Shown: positions 37,882-50,690, counted from the first letter of the stretch. The stretch is 64,000 nucleotides of DNA from Bryum argenteum (GCA_037043015.1 CM073326.1:17368345-17432344); one strand, 5' to 3'. Numbers and translations: made by a program. Notes: generated by a model from the letters alone, not told the origin.

Positions 37882-38759
37882 TTAAGTGTACATTATAAAA
37901 AAATGATGACATGCAAGTGAAGAGCAAATACTCTACTTATACCTTGTCGGGTTTAGAAACTTTTATATGTTTCTTTGGAAGCCTTTTTCATAAGAGCTAC
38001 ACAATATCTCATGTCTTTAAAGGTTATTCTATATTTATCACATAAATACCATATAATGAAAGCTATACTTAAGATTTTATACCTTAAGAGGTTGAATTTT
38101 TTATTCTCATGATATTTGATATTTTATCATAAAAGCTACACACTCTCTTAATAACTTGCGAGTCTCTCGAAAGTCATATCAATTAGAGTTATAATTATAG
38201 GACTGACGAGAAAATAAGTTCATTTGCAAGTGTGCTATTACGTTTCTAAGCTTTTCGATTGTTCTTTTTCTAACCAGGTAAATCCTTTACTTTCCCGATA
38301 GCTTTAAAATGTGGTAATTGTTTTTGTTTCTCTAAAAATAATTTGACCAATTTATGGGTTTACTTACTATTTCATTTCGTAACTGTAAAAAAAAGTGCAT
38401 GTGATTGCTTGAAAAAAAAGAATAAAAAAACAAAGCATAGTTAACGGTTTGTAGAAGTTTATAAAGAAGCTTCTTATTAATAGCGGTTTGTGAAAGTTTC
38501 TTGAGAAGCTTCTTAGGGCTAGCATATATGTTGGTGTAGACGCTGAAGAGTTCTTTAGTGTCAACAAATCATGTCATGGAGCCTTAATTCACCTTTCTTG
38601 GTGTTTTATGTACCCATCTTAGTATTCCAAGTCCTTAATTACTCATTTTCGATCGGCTTCTTTGTTTTACAATTCCTTGTTTGTTTTTTTATTAGTCTTA
38701 ACATAATTGTTGAATAGTAATTGATTTCTAAGTGGTGGTGTGCTTTTGCAGAATTTTCG

Positions 38760-39378
38760 AACATAGCTCCACAACTTATAACGCTAAAAAGCTCAATGGC
38801 GAAGTCTTCGAAGTTGACAAGGCGGTAGCATTTGAATCTCTTATTCTAAGAGAGATCATAGAGGAAACAAGCACGCTTGGCCTAATTTCTTTGGATAATA
38901 CGCCAAGTGAGATTCTTGCAAAGGTCATTGAGAGTTGCAAGTACCATGTCGAGAGTCGAAAAACAAGTGAGGACAAGCCGGCTATTTCCGAGGATGAAAT
39001 CAAGGCATGGGTTGCGGAATTCGTGGAGGTTGATAAAAATATCTTATTTCATATCATCATGGTATGAAGGCATCACCTTGTTTATTTCTTGTTTCATGTA
39101 TTATTATTATTTGATACAACACGTCTAATGCATTGCTTGATCAGGCGGCAAGTTACCTTAATATTCAAAACTTACAAAACGTGTGTTGCCGGAAGTTGCG
39201 TACATGATAAGAGGCAAGGGAATTGAACAGGTTCGCAAGTTGTTCAATATCAAAGCTCTTTTCACTCCACAAGAGGAGGCAGAAAATTGAAGAAAAAACG
39301 CACGGGCATTTGAGGATAAAGACAGAGGAGGCATAAAATCGTAGAGAATAGGCATGGGCATTTAAGGATGATGATACG
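38760..39378 (+). pseudogene. SKP1-like pseudogene with duplicated C-terminus
   Basis: Exon 1 sequence runs to 39061 (GEVFEVDKAVAFES, ILAKVIESCKYHVE, EDEIKAWVAEFV) and keeps the standard plant SKP1 intron position (GTATGA donor, CAG acceptor near 39144). No convincing start codon precedes it. In exon 2 (AASYLNIQNLQNV) one base is missing in the codon run for the KVA motif, so the frame shifts. After the shift the frame resumes as YMIRGKG...FTPQEE and hits TGA. The C-terminal 52 bp is then duplicated in tandem (39276-39327 and 39328-39378), and the second copy also contains stops. SKP1 proteins link cullin 1 to F-box proteins; this copy cannot encode one. Confidence 0.8.
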
Positions 39379-40380
39379 GGGGCTGAGAAATATCTAAGAG
39401 AATTGAGTTGTATTTTGGTGATGAAAGTTAGAAGACAAGGCTTGCTTACTCTTGTTGGATGAGTCCTTATAACTATCAAATTACTACTCACAAAGTAGTA
39501 ATTTGAAAGTGATTTCTAAGTTTCTAATATGATTGTGTGTTTTTCAAGTCAACTTACATTAATGCCATTAGTCATTTTCTTTTATGAGTTTTAAAGTTTT
39601 CAATGGGTTATGATATTGGTAATTTGAGTTTTAGGATGGGCTTCAAGTAAAGGCATTTCTCTACTTTACAATGTTGTTTGAAATAGGTAATATTTGTACT
39701 GCACTAAGAGGCCATGAACAAAATTTAAGGTGTATTTCATGATTGAAATTCTAGAAACCTAATTGAAATTGGCTGTATGCTTTTGGGTTGAAGGTTAGCT
39801 TTTCACTTTGTAATGCTTGGACAATGTGAATTTGATGTTTGAGCTTGTATAGTTTTTGTCCCACACTAATGTACTATCTAGACCATTTTTAAATAATTGA
39901 ATAAATTCTAAACGATGTCTTATAAGAGATAATTTATAAGTCAAGTATGGAGAGTCATTTGGCATTTTAAATCTTCGTACTCATACATAAAGTAATAATC
40001 TTATGCTAATCTATTTTATTAATTTACTTCAATAACCTCTTTATCAATCATAAAACATTTCTATGGTATTGAATGCATCTTAACGAGAAGAATAAAATGT
40101 GCAATCTTTGATTTCTAAACTCTTCAAATTGTGATGAAGCGATAGGATTTATCAAATCAAATGAAACCCTTATGGAACGTGGGGTCCCACTAATAGGTTC
40201 ATGTATAAAATACATACCTAAAAAAAAAAAAAAAAAAAAAAATCTTGATTTTTGGTGACTCGAAGCTAAAAATCTTGAGAAATTCTTAGAAACTTTAAAA
40301 CCTCTTGAAACTTCCAAAAGGTTTGAAAAGTTTTTGCACGACAAGATTTTATAGGAACCTATCATTGGTTTATATAGGTA
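39379..40380. other. AT-rich intergenic DNA
   Basis: No gene was recognised. A stretch at about 40065-40190 (GAATGCATCTTAACGAGAAG ... GTGATGAAGCGATAGG) recurs, diverged, at about 41212-41320, a dispersed direct repeat of about 110 bp. A run of A residues lies at about 40220-40241. Confidence 0.4.
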
Positions 40381-40697
40381 TCAAAGACATCAATCTAGTT
40401 TGAAAATCTATCTTTCAATATTACACCTTATATTGGTGTTATTGTGTAGTTTTCCTCATTAATATGAGTTCTTTGTAGTCTCTCTTGTTTTAACCTTTCT
40501 TGTGTCTTTTCTATTTGTATCCTTGTATCCTTATATAAATTTTAAAGGCATCAATCTAGTCTAAAAAATCTATCTTTTAAGATTAAAGCTTATACCTATT
40601 GGTGTTACTGTGTAATTGTCCTTTTTAGTATGAGTTCTTTGTAGTCTCTTCTTAGTTGTTTCAACCTTTGTTGTGTCTTGTCTATTTGTATTCTTGA
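40381..40697. repeat. Tandem duplication of about 165 bp
   Basis: Two adjacent copies share GCATCAATCTAGT, ATTGGTGTTA, ATGAGTTCTTTGTAGTCTC and TGTGTCTTTTCTATTTGTA in the same order, starting near 40381 and 40545. They diverge by small indels and substitutions. Non-coding. Confidence 0.75.
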
Positions 40698-40846
40698 CAT
40701 AAAGCCTTATTTGAAATTTACAAAATGTAGGGATCAGTATTGGTCAGTGAAAAGGGAAAGTAGTTTGAGTTTAAAAATTGACCTTTGAAATTAACATTGA
40801 GGTTATTTTTTGTAAAGTTAAGGCTACGTTTGGCAATCCAATCAAC

Positions 40847-41030
40847 GAATATCGTGATATTTAGACGACCTTCATTTTTAGTAATTATTGTGATTTTCAC
40901 ATATCATGGTAATGATAATATAAAGGGTCGTTTCATAATCCTATAAAAAGAATATCGTGATAATAACGCAACCCCATTTTCAGTCGTTATTGTGATTTTT
41001 ACATATCATGTTAATGGGAATTTGAAGGAT
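40847..41030. repeat. Tandem duplication of about 100 bp
   Basis: The blocks GAATATCGTGATA, ATTATTGTGATTTT and ACATATCATG-TAATG occur twice in order, starting near 40847 and 40950. Non-coding, between the repeats and the proteasome gene promoter. Confidence 0.6.
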
Positions 41031-41812
41031 TATTGTCGACGAACAAATGTCGTGTATTGTGTACAAATCTTCAAAAGTTATTGCTATAATTAATATAAAT
41101 CATATTCGAGGAATAACAATTGATTTGCATGGTCCCAAAGATTCCTAAAAAGCAACTCCAAGAATATTTTACACCTCTTCATGAACTCTATGAGAAAAGA
41201 ACGCTTTGTTTATGAATGCATCTTAATTAGAAGATTTTGGAAAGTCATTTTTTTTCTTATCTTTCAAATAGTGATGAAGAGATGACATTTATCAAATTGA
41301 AATATTCTTATGGAACCTGCCAGGAGGTTCAGTTGGTGACCTATATACATAGGTCAAAGTAGTCTCTTAAGTTGCCTATATTTGCAAACAATAAAATATC
41401 ACATTGACACCTTTTTCAATATGTTATAATTCTTAGTGTAAATGTATTTGTATTCAATTTAATTGATATGATACATGTAACTTGTATAAGACTAAATCAC
41501 CTCCCACATTATGAATAAAATTCTCAATTGAAAACTAAAACTTATTCCTCTTCATAGATCTAAATGATCGCTTATAGGTGCTTCAACATCAATAATATTT
41601 GGAGCGTTAAGTTGAACTCCAATACATCACCTTGGGGGCCACGTCCAGCACGAGACCTCAATCAGGACCTCAACCTCTTCAGTAACTCTTTAGGGTTCCA
41701 AAACAAAGGAAGGGAGCTTTGAGAGCAAGCGAGACAGAGAGTCTTTCGTCGTCGTCCATTTCGCTCAATCGCACTCACCCGATCTCGCAAATCCATCACC
41801 AAATCGATCACC

Positions 41813-43875
41813 ATGTTCCTCACAAGGTTCCGTCTCCATCATTCTCGTAATCGCCGTATCCTTCCGGTCATTTTAAGCCTAAATTTGCTTATTACCGATC
41901 ATTTTGCTGTGCAGGAGTGAGTATGACCGAGGCGTCAACACCTTCTCTCCCGAGGGTCGTCTCTTTCAAGTGGAGTACGCCATTGAAGCCATCAAGGTGC
42001 GAACAAGAAAGAAGTCGCTTCTTTCGATCACTCACTCGATTAGTATTCTGCTGCTTTGACCTAATGGTACAGCGCTTGCATGCAGCTTGGTTCAACGGCA
42101 GTAGGTTTGAAGACGAAGGAAGGAGTTGTTCTGGCTGTGGAGAAGCGTATTACATCAGTTCTTTTGGTAAATCGAAGAACCTAAAAGCTCATCATCTTGT
42201 TCTTATAGGTTTTGGTGCCATTTTGAGCTGATTGTCTTTTATTGTACCATGGAACTGTAGGAACCTACCAGTGTTGAGAAGATCATGGAAATCGATGAGC
42301 ACATTGGTTGTGCCATGAGCGGTCTTACTGCGGATGCTCGTACACTTGTTGAACACGGCCGTGTCGAGACTCAGGTTTGTCTTGAGCTCATTGAAAATGA
42401 GATACTTTCTTAAACTATGTCGTGCAAGATGATAACATTATAAGAGTACTGTGTTGGCTGAGAAATTCTTACCACTGTTAAGTTCATTCAGGCATTTTCA
42501 AATAATAAACGGATCTTTAGCTATTGAGCAGTATATTGGATATTGCAGAATTACAGATTCTCGTACAATGAGCCCATGAGTGTGGAGTCGACGACTCAAG
42601 CTTTGTGTGATCTGGCTCTACGCTTCGGAGAAGGCGATGACGAGTCCATGGTATTTGATCTGCTCCTTTGCATGGATCAGAACCTCTTTGTATACACTGA
42701 ACGAAGTTAAAGGATAACAGGACAGGACCAGTAGCTTTCTGTATTCAGATGCATTCCGGATGTTACAGATTGTTTTAAGGATTTTCTTCTCGCAATTTTA
42801 GTATAGGCACTGCATGCCGTATTAAAGGCATACCGAGGGCGATGCTTTTAACGTACTTTGTCCTTTACAATCTTAATCATCTGGTTTGTCTATGTACATA
42901 CAAAATTTGTATGGGATTTTAATATGACGGTGTGCGCCTATTTGTGTGCAGTCTCGCCCTTTTGGAGTCTCCCTGCTTATTGCTGGACATGATGACAGTG
43001 GGCCATGCTTGTAAGGCGCTTACAATGCTCTTCTATTGTTTATAGCAGCATTTTGCTTGGTCACAGTATCAGACGTAATTATTTGAGTATTTTTCAGGTA
43101 CCACACAGATCCATCTGGAACATTCTGGCAGTGTGACGCAAAGGCAATTGGTTCAGGATCAGAGGGTGCTGATACTTCTCTTCAGGAACACTTCAACAAG
43201 GTACACCGCTGTTATTAGGCTTGATAACGAGTGTATGTCCATCGTATCTTTCACTTGTCAAGAACGAGAGCATTATTATCCAAGTAGAGAGTTAAGTCAT
43301 GTACATGTCTGCCGAGTATCTTATGGCCTCAACCCGATTCTTTAATTCTTTGTTTTGTACGACTCTATAAAGTGGGTACTCTTTATGGACTTGGGCTCGT
43401 CTCTTCGCTCTGGTTTATATTCTTGGGTATGACAACTCTAAAAATGACCATTGTTTTTGCAGAACATGACGTTGGAGGAGGCTGAGACGTTGGCACTGTC
43501 TACATTGAAGCAAGTTATGGAGGAGAAGGTAACACTGAGGACATTCCTCTTGCACTTCATTTAGGTCAAATTTGCAGCTGTTGCAAGTGAAGTTCTTTGG
43601 AATGTCTCGCAACTGGTTCTTAGTGTCACCTCTACTAGCTTCTTAGAGCAACTTCTCTACATACTACGATTACAGATTTAGTTGGTGTTACTGTTGATAC
43701 TTAGTACTGTCACAGATCTTTTTGAAGGAAATGACATCAAAATGAAAGTTATGAGGTTAAATATTTGATGGTGTTGTGGCAGGTAACATCTTCGAATGTG
43801 GACATTGCTAAGGTGGCGCCCAAGTACCATTTGTACACACCTGAAGAGGTTGAGGCTGTGATTCAGCGTTTGTGA
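41813..43875 (+). CDS. PAE1: 20S proteasome subunit alpha type-5
   Basis: Alpha-ring subunit of the 20S proteasome core (PSMA5; plant PAE), structural rather than proteolytic. Exons: 41813-41826, 41915-41996, 42086-42166, 42261-42374, 42549-42650, 42952-43010, 43098-43200, 43463-43528, 43783-43875. The product is 237 aa, the usual plant length. The alpha-subunit N-terminal signature ([20 protein letters not shown]) occupies residues 6-25, then [36 protein letters not shown] and [10 protein letters not shown]. The C-terminus VEAVIQRL is typical. The first exon is only 14 nt, so the start would be missed by simple frame searches. All junctions are GT-AG and in phase. An upstream CT/GA-rich leader lies at 41700-41800. 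Confidence 0.96.
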
Positions 43876-44406
43876 TTAGTTGCTTGGGTAGAAATGAAGT
43901 GCAATGCGGAAGGAAGTGGGAATGCTGTTATTCTAATAGCACGTACATTTTTTCCTCACCACTTCCCTTTATACACACTTGTATATGTCTGAATATCTTT
44001 CACCTGGCAGGATTTTGTGCCAGATTTGACTGAATTGAGGCATTTATCTTGAGTATATATGTAAAAGAGTCTTGTTGACCACTATTCTCGTGCGGTCTCT
44101 ATTCCATCTCTCTCATTTGTAATAGAGATCTTAAGTAGTTGTGGAGGTCCATTAAGGTAGACAACAGACTGTTCAAGTTTTGTCGGGAATGGTGATAAAT
44201 GAACATGATATAAGATTTGTTCTAAATGAGAGGAATAATTTGTCATTGAGACATCGTCATTTGTCATTGAGATTGCGTCAAAGATTCCGAGCCTGCAGGC
44301 GAGATTTAAGAAGCGGATTGCATGTATATAACAGAACAGTCAGTAATGGCTACCGTGTACTTAATCACAACATCGTTATAAAGTGGCATTTTATGTACCA
44401 ATTTAG
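43876..44406. other. Proteasome gene 3' region
   Basis: Contains the likely 3' untranslated region (to about 44100) and featureless AT-rich DNA. TCGTCATTTGTCATTGAGA-type words are locally duplicated near 44240-44275. No gene was recognised. Confidence 0.4.
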
Positions 44407-44622
44407 GGGTAAGCGTTCGTAGTAGCTACCAAGGAGGATGGAGGAGGGGTAATGAGCCCCCTAATTTTTTGATGTATAGACATTAAATGCAAGGAGTTGG
44501 CTTCCAAGGGTAATTTGGGGTTGCAGACCTCAAATTTGAATTCAAAATTATCAAAAACGGTCTCGGGAGGTCCCCACGGATTCTAGGGTGCCTACTTGGT
44601 AGCTGCTATGAACCATTGCCCC
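44407..44622. mobile_element. 216-bp MITE related to the 278-bp family
   Basis: Terminal inverted repeats of about 30 bp begin GGG and share GTAGCTACCAAG / GCAGCTACCAAG. The 8-bp duplication CAATTTAG flanks it (44399-44406 and 44623-44630). The interior word TTCCAAGGGTAATTTGGGG is also found in the 21821 and 51114 MITEs, so these three belong to related families with the same termini type and target length. Confidence 0.75.
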
Positions 44623-45539
44623 CAATTTAGGAACACAAAGAGTCCAAAAATTATGATTCTACTTGCTTTAGCTTTCTACAAATTTTCTCTGTGCCCTAAA
44701 AGTGCTTTAAAATTCTTCCCTTACTACATGTCATGGACAAAATTATAGGGGTTGGTATGAGAAATGCATGTATGTATTCATTTTCAGAGCAGGGTGTGAT
44801 GCATACTTTTCTCTTGTTTGTGAAACTTTTGTGCTTGTGATACTTTTAGACATGATAAGTTATTGTGAATTAAATGTATCAAGTCATAAACTGAAATCTA
44901 CCTTTTATATACGAAATAACTTGCAAAGTGTTTTTAACATATCAAAATAGATCAAGCTCATGTAAAGTAGGACTGATTGTTAAGATTTGAGATACATGGT
45001 ATAGTTGAAGGAGTACTCTATCAATCAAATGAGAAGAATTTTGTTGTTTCCTTGTAACCTTGTAGTTTGCTACTTGAGTGCACACTCATATAAGTGTAGA
45101 AGTGACAAATGTGACATTCAAAGCATCTCATCGACACTGTGTTTCACTCAAATCAGCAGAAGTGATATAAACACCTTATAAACACCTTGTTGAAGGCAAG
45201 TACTACAATTTGACATACAGTCGTCTGTTATGTATGTATTCCCCACTTTTTGGGGGTCACATGACCAGTACTGTGGTAGGTGTTTGTGCAGATGTTATTT
45301 GAACTTTACACAGAAAGGTGCAAACAAGCTTGAGGTATGATGCTGGTCATTGTACACATGCCTTATAAGTTTCGACGATCTTTTGGTCGAGGGAGTGATA
45401 GAAAGGCATTTTCTTCAATCGCTTCGTATCCAAGTCCAAGAACGCAATCTGTCAAAAAGATCAGAGGAATATCAGAAATCGAAGGAACATCAGAAGTTGA
45501 AGACACATCAGAATTCAAAGCTAGAATAAGATCTGCATT
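44623..45539. other. Intergenic DNA between MITE and IPK1 3' end
   Basis: AT-rich, short frames only (for example 44768-44950). No gene, RNA or clear repeat ends were recognised. Confidence 0.4.
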
Positions 45540-48255
45540 TTAGGTCCTGAATCCGTTTCTCACCTTACAAATATACTGCTGGCCTGTAACTGGACATGTC
45601 TCAATAGAAGCAGAAGGCACGGGAAATGGAGTTCCATGTCTGTTAACCAATGGCCGTAATGTGATCATAAGGCCACAATCTTTGGCAGTCCCTGCAATCA
45701 AAAAGTTGCGAACCACACAGCGACTTTCTTCCCAGGATAGCGACTTGATCCATTCCTTGTCCCTTTTCGCTTGCTCATTCTCATTGTTTTCTAACGCCAG
45801 ACTTTCGATGCTTGTGCTACCAGACTCTACGATGCCATCCCCACCTTTCGATTTGATAGGAGCATCTGGCCCATCTTCTGCAATTAACAACAATCCATCA
45901 AGTCAAAAAATGTCACAAAACAGGAGTGGCATATATAAACTGGTCCAGTGCAGTCTATGCCCAAAGTACCCTCCCGTAACAAAGACAATTAAAGTGAGAT
46001 TTAAGTGATGCTAAGGGGACAGCATCCTGTGCATTTCTGATCGGAACATATGATTTTCCTTGAAAGGAAAACGTATGCTGACCAGTTTGCAGGATACGGA
46101 GCTTTGACTGACCTGGATCATCTGCCATTCCCATAAACTTCATGTACGCCAATATGGCACCCTCAATGTCATACGCATCTAGCTTCTGCACTCTGAGCAA
46201 CTGATCCAGTACTCTGCTCTTGTTTAGTGCAGTTGCCACCAATCGCTGAAACGCTGGTACACGTTCCCCCTCAGGAGCTACTGAAACTGCTGCAAGTTTC
46301 TTATCCAAAGAGATGATCGCTTCATCAGTTGACCCACCATCTTCCGGACCTCCAAAAACCGAATTCCCCTCCATAAATACCCTGACGTTGTTTTGTGGTG
46401 TCTCAAACAGATCAACAAGGGCCTTTACAATACCCTCGACGGTGCTTGAGAAAAGGTCCAGAGGTGAGTACTTGCTGATGCTCTTAATCTGCAGAAAATG
46501 CATACAGAAAACCAGAAAATTGAATCCAGTTCCAGTAAGCCTTCTAATAAGAGCGGTTGAACACTCTTATTCAGATATAGTAAATAGAGACCATGTTTGC
46601 TACAAGGAATGAGGAGCAGGAGTTGCCATCGCCTAATTTTTCCTAGTCACAAAATAGACAAAGGGAGATAGAGGGTGTATGAAGACAATTCATTAGGTGT
46701 GCATGTGGCAAATGTCGAACCTTGCCCTCTTGAAGCTTCAGGTGCTGGAGCAGTGTAAAACGTGGAACATGCAGTTTCACTTTGTTTTCTTCAGAAATTG
46801 TTGCTGCTGTCGGTAAGCAACCCCACTTCGGCTGCAGAATCAAGAAATAACAAATTCTTTGTTGAAATTGCTCCGCTTCTTAATAGAAAAGAGTGGCATA
46901 ATAAGCATGTTTCTCACAATGTATATGCCCGACGGCCATAGAACTTTTGAAAGAGAATAACCGTAGAAAAAGGTACCTTCAGTTCCACGGTGATCGTTGG
47001 CGGCAGATTCTTCACTTTACCTGTTAAACAATGGTAACGTTCAAGAGAGAGAGCGCCGACTAACTTCGTCTAACAGCTTCATTCAGCTGGCTCAAACATC
47101 GTATATTTAACGAAGATCTCAAAAACCAAGTCCTAGGAAGATGGCTGGTGTTTTCGTTTCTAGATATGAAACAGACATAAGTGATGATTTGACACATAAA
47201 CAACTACAATGGCAAGGAAATGAGGTTCAGTGGTCATCATGTAGCTGCTATGGTTGACAGACCTGGTATGGTATGGAAAGATGAGTGGTCTGCGATCATA
47301 AGAGCAACACCCCCAGTCATATCCATCTTCGCATCCTTACTTCTCCATTCTGGCTGGTTGGCTACTACATCTTTATTTACAGCCTCCAGGAATCCCGTAG
47401 TCAGGAAGACGAGAAGCTGCAAAGCGATCATCCAGTTCGAGTATCAAACCATGCATGCGTTGGTACCATTCTACACCACATGATTTCTCCTACATTAAGC
47501 CTACGTCGTTAACTACTTAGAGAGCCTCTGTTTTCAGAGAGCAAATCCTGCCAACATTACACTGGGTGTTTAAAAATAGAGGAATTCGGAGTGTTTACCC
47601 CGGCGTCGACGTGTTCTTTCCCCAGAAGCGGCTGCATAAGTTCACGAGCATACACATGTGCCAAGGATGCAGAAGTTGTTGCCATAGCCATGCTTGGCCA
47701 CTCTCTCCACAACTTGGCTTCATCCTCAGATAAAACTGGCTTGGCATCCTTCTTAACTTGGTTCTGCGTTTCGATCTGATTATTATTCTTTGGAGCTTTC
47801 CGAATGCGTAGAACCCTCCCAACCTGTCAGAGCCAATCTCTCTAAGGTTAGGTTCAACAATCGAATAAGTCCAAGACTTAGTTTCAATTAATGATTATAT
47901 GCCGAAGACTTTACATCGTGCAACTCACCCCAATCCCTGTTCTCAGATCAGCGCGCTACGAGTAAGCGTAGAAGAGATAACGTTGCAGATTAACCAACCC
48001 AACGAAAATAGAACTACGAACCCGGTGTACAAGCTAAGATACTGTATCGATAAAAGAGAATCTTACGAACGAGGGTCGATGGCCATGGTAAGCCAGCACA
48101 ATATTAGCAGCGCCTTCGCCTCTATAAAACCATCCGTCTGCGTCCTCTTCATGCAACTCCGTTATTCTCATGGACTGAGACTCAAGCTTGTCCGCAGTAT
48201 CGTTGCCATCAGGACCGCTCTCAGCACCACGGCATGGACAGTGTGTAGGTCCCAT
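45540..48255 (-). CDS. IPK1: Inositol-pentakisphosphate 2-kinase
   Basis: Phosphorylates InsP5 at the 2-position to make phytate (InsP6). Exons in transcript order: 48067-48255, 47599-47823, 47263-47416, 46977-47020, 46721-46831, 46113-46488, 45540-45877 (478 aa; Arabidopsis IPK1 is about 450). Visible motifs: the glycine-rich RGEGAAN at residues 45-51, KVLRIRKAPK-like segment after exon 1 (GRVLRIRKAPK), PLLGKEHVDAG, the VELKPKWGCLP motif near 201-211 (E/K.PK.GFLP in the family), PLDLFS, and KDCGLMITL near 432-440 (KDCS.M in the family). The extra length is mostly an acidic/Ser-rich insert before SLSWEE and the N-terminus. Translation may start at Met1 or at Met29 (48171), where similarity begins. 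All phases close. Convergent with the proteasome gene. Confidence 0.92.
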
Positions 48256-49560
48256 TGTCTTCAGCCTTTAGAACAGGAGCCTCCTCTTCCTGTTGCTTTG
48301 CAGAACATTCGCTTGTACAGAACGCAAATTCTTACTCCAGGAGACTACACATATAAAGTATATCACAAACTTTAGAAACAAACGCAAATGCCAAACGAAC
48401 ATTATCAAAATCTTTACAAGTCGTAAAATCTCTGCTCGTGCTGGCCGAGGTGAGAGTCTTGATCATATTCTCATTTTCGTGATTGAACTGTTTTCACAAA
48501 AAAACTCTACGATACCCTGCAAATCTTTCAGCTTTAAGAACAAGTAGAAGTCGTAACTTCACCGTATTATAACGTCACTAAAAGCCATCGAAATCTGCCA
48601 TACAAGGTCTTGAAGAGTTAAAAATGTTGAAATAAGTCCACCATTACACCTAACATCTTACTCCAGAGTACATTGACCTGCGTTGAGTTCATATACTTAC
48701 CCGCAACCACCAAACAAATCCTAACCAATTCTCATCACGTGCACGATTGAAAGATCCTTATCCAACCGGCATAAAGAATGTCAACGACCGTCTTCAACCA
48801 ATTCAACAGAACGATACCTGAAGAATTTAACAGCGGCATTCATCGATTTTCCTACACTAAACCCTAAGATGAACATCGTAACTGATTTCCTTCTTATCAA
48901 ATAGCTAAAAACAGACGTGCCATTGTACTCAAGGCAGACCTTAAATCACGAGGAGAAAAAATCAGAATATCATTTTAGAGCCCAAGTTCGATGTCAATGT
49001 CCTGCGAGAAGCTGCTGCGACGTAAGGTTCCCCCACAACAGCGCCGTCGCTAAGACCTAAGCGGCGTTTACTCCAGTAATGCCGCGGCGAATGCTCACCG
49101 ACTTCAGGAATGCCGCGGCGAATGCTCACCAAATGCTCACTGACAAGCTGAGTTCGCTGCTGAGCTGAACCTTGGTGCCGAGAGATGAGAAATGGCGACA
49201 ATGAGCACGATGTTCAGCTGCACTACTGCTTCTACGGCGCTGAAATCAACGTCGACGTTGATCGACTGCTTCTACTGCGCCGGCATCTGCTTGCAAGGCT
49301 CCGACAGCTGACTACCGCGGTGCAGAACTCGTCGACTGCCCCCTCGACTGCGCCGCCGCTTTTGCGGTGAACAGGGGAAGAGCGGAACAAGTTACCGCGA
49401 AAGCGTTGGACGGGGAAACAACGGAACAGGTGACCGCAAGGTGAAAACCCTAGCCTCAATACTAGTCGTCGACAATGCACAGCGACCTCGAAGCACCTCG
49501 GCGGCACTCACGGAGCCGAGTTATTGATGCTGCTCGTCGTAACAAGGTCCACTAGTTTCG
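48256..49560 (-). promoter_or_regulatory. IPK1 upstream region with GC-rich patch
   Basis: AT-rich up to about 48960, then GC-richer to 49560. The 22-bp word beginning AATGCCGCGGCG occurs twice, 31 bp apart (49078 and 49109), and GGAACA/ACCGC words repeat around 49370-49440. The patch probably contains IPK1 leader or promoter sequence; frames within it on both strands show no family resemblance. Confidence 0.4.
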
Positions 49561-49699
49561 ACTCAAAATTGCTTACTGTGCACCGGAGTGTAGTTTCCCC
49601 TTCCGGAACTGCGGTTTCGTAAACAATCCTTTTCGCAACAACTTTTACAATGAAACTGAACAGCTCAAACTGAACAAAAGAACGTTCTCAAAGACCATC

Positions 49700-50690
49700 G
49701 CAAAGTGAAAACATTGGAAATCGAAAAACCTCACGGCCTCTGTGTAACATTGAAATCCTCTGCTTTTGAGCTACAACTGAAACAACCACATTGAAGACAA
49801 CTACATTTTTATGCAATACGAGGATTAAAAGAAAGAGAAACTATGTGACCTTCACACTTCCTCTGTGTCTTAACATCATCTTCAATTCTTGAGCTATAAC
49901 ATCACAGATGTACCTGAAATTTTCAGAATAAGCAAACGAAGATTCTCCAAGACCGTCACAAAATGAACGTAGGTGAAATTTCAAACCGCTCGACCTACGA
50001 TTTCCTCTCTATTTTAGCAATTCTTCAGTTACAACTTCTCAACTGCAACCGAAACGACGAGATTAAACACAGAAGAATGTTCTGGAGAGCCATTGTACGA
50101 AAAAGAAAGAATTCAAGAAACCTTACGAGCTGCGTAAATCTCTGCTCGTAAGCTACAACCTCGCAGATGTAACCGACACGTTCAAATTAGAAGCGACATG
50201 AAAGGGATACACCAGAATACTCGAAAGAACTCGGAAGCTCGCTCAAGCGAAAACCCCTAAAAAGAAGTACAATGCACGAGAAGCAGCTACTAAGCAACAT
50301 TTCCACAAAAAGGATCCAGAAGCCTTACGAGCCGCCTACTTTAGCGATTCTCTCATTTAATCGCAACATCATCAATTCATACGCTACAACCCCGCAAATG
50401 CAACCAATGCACTTCAAACTATAAGCAAAAAACACCAAAAAACCCGTAAAGAGTCCAGAAGCTCCCTCCTACAAACCGGTTTTTATATTTATTTCAACAT
50501 CCTCGGTCCTCTAGCTACAATCGCTCAGATATCTCTAATTGCGCGGCAAAATGAGAGAAAAGCTCGAAAAATTCAACACACTCGTTCTTACTTAAGCGAA
50601 TTCCTAAGTTCATTTCAGCATCCTCAATTCTTCAGCTACAATGAAACCGACACGTTGAGATTAGAAGCAAGATGAGAGAGAGAGAGACGC
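49700..50690. repeat. Degenerate tandem repeat upstream of IPK1
   Basis: A loose unit of about 120-150 bp recurs at about 49755, 49880, 50010, 50140, 50360, 50490 and 50610. Shared words are CATCCTCAATTCTTCAGCTA, ACAACCTCGCAGATGTAACC and ACACGTTCAAATTAGAAGC. Copies are strongly diverged. A reading frame is not maintained. Confidence 0.6.

Noticed and set aside
43415..43612. Cys-rich minus-strand frame that suggests a zinc ribbon
   Set aside because: It is antisense to a proteasome exon and its flanking introns, so the Cys spacing is fortuitous.
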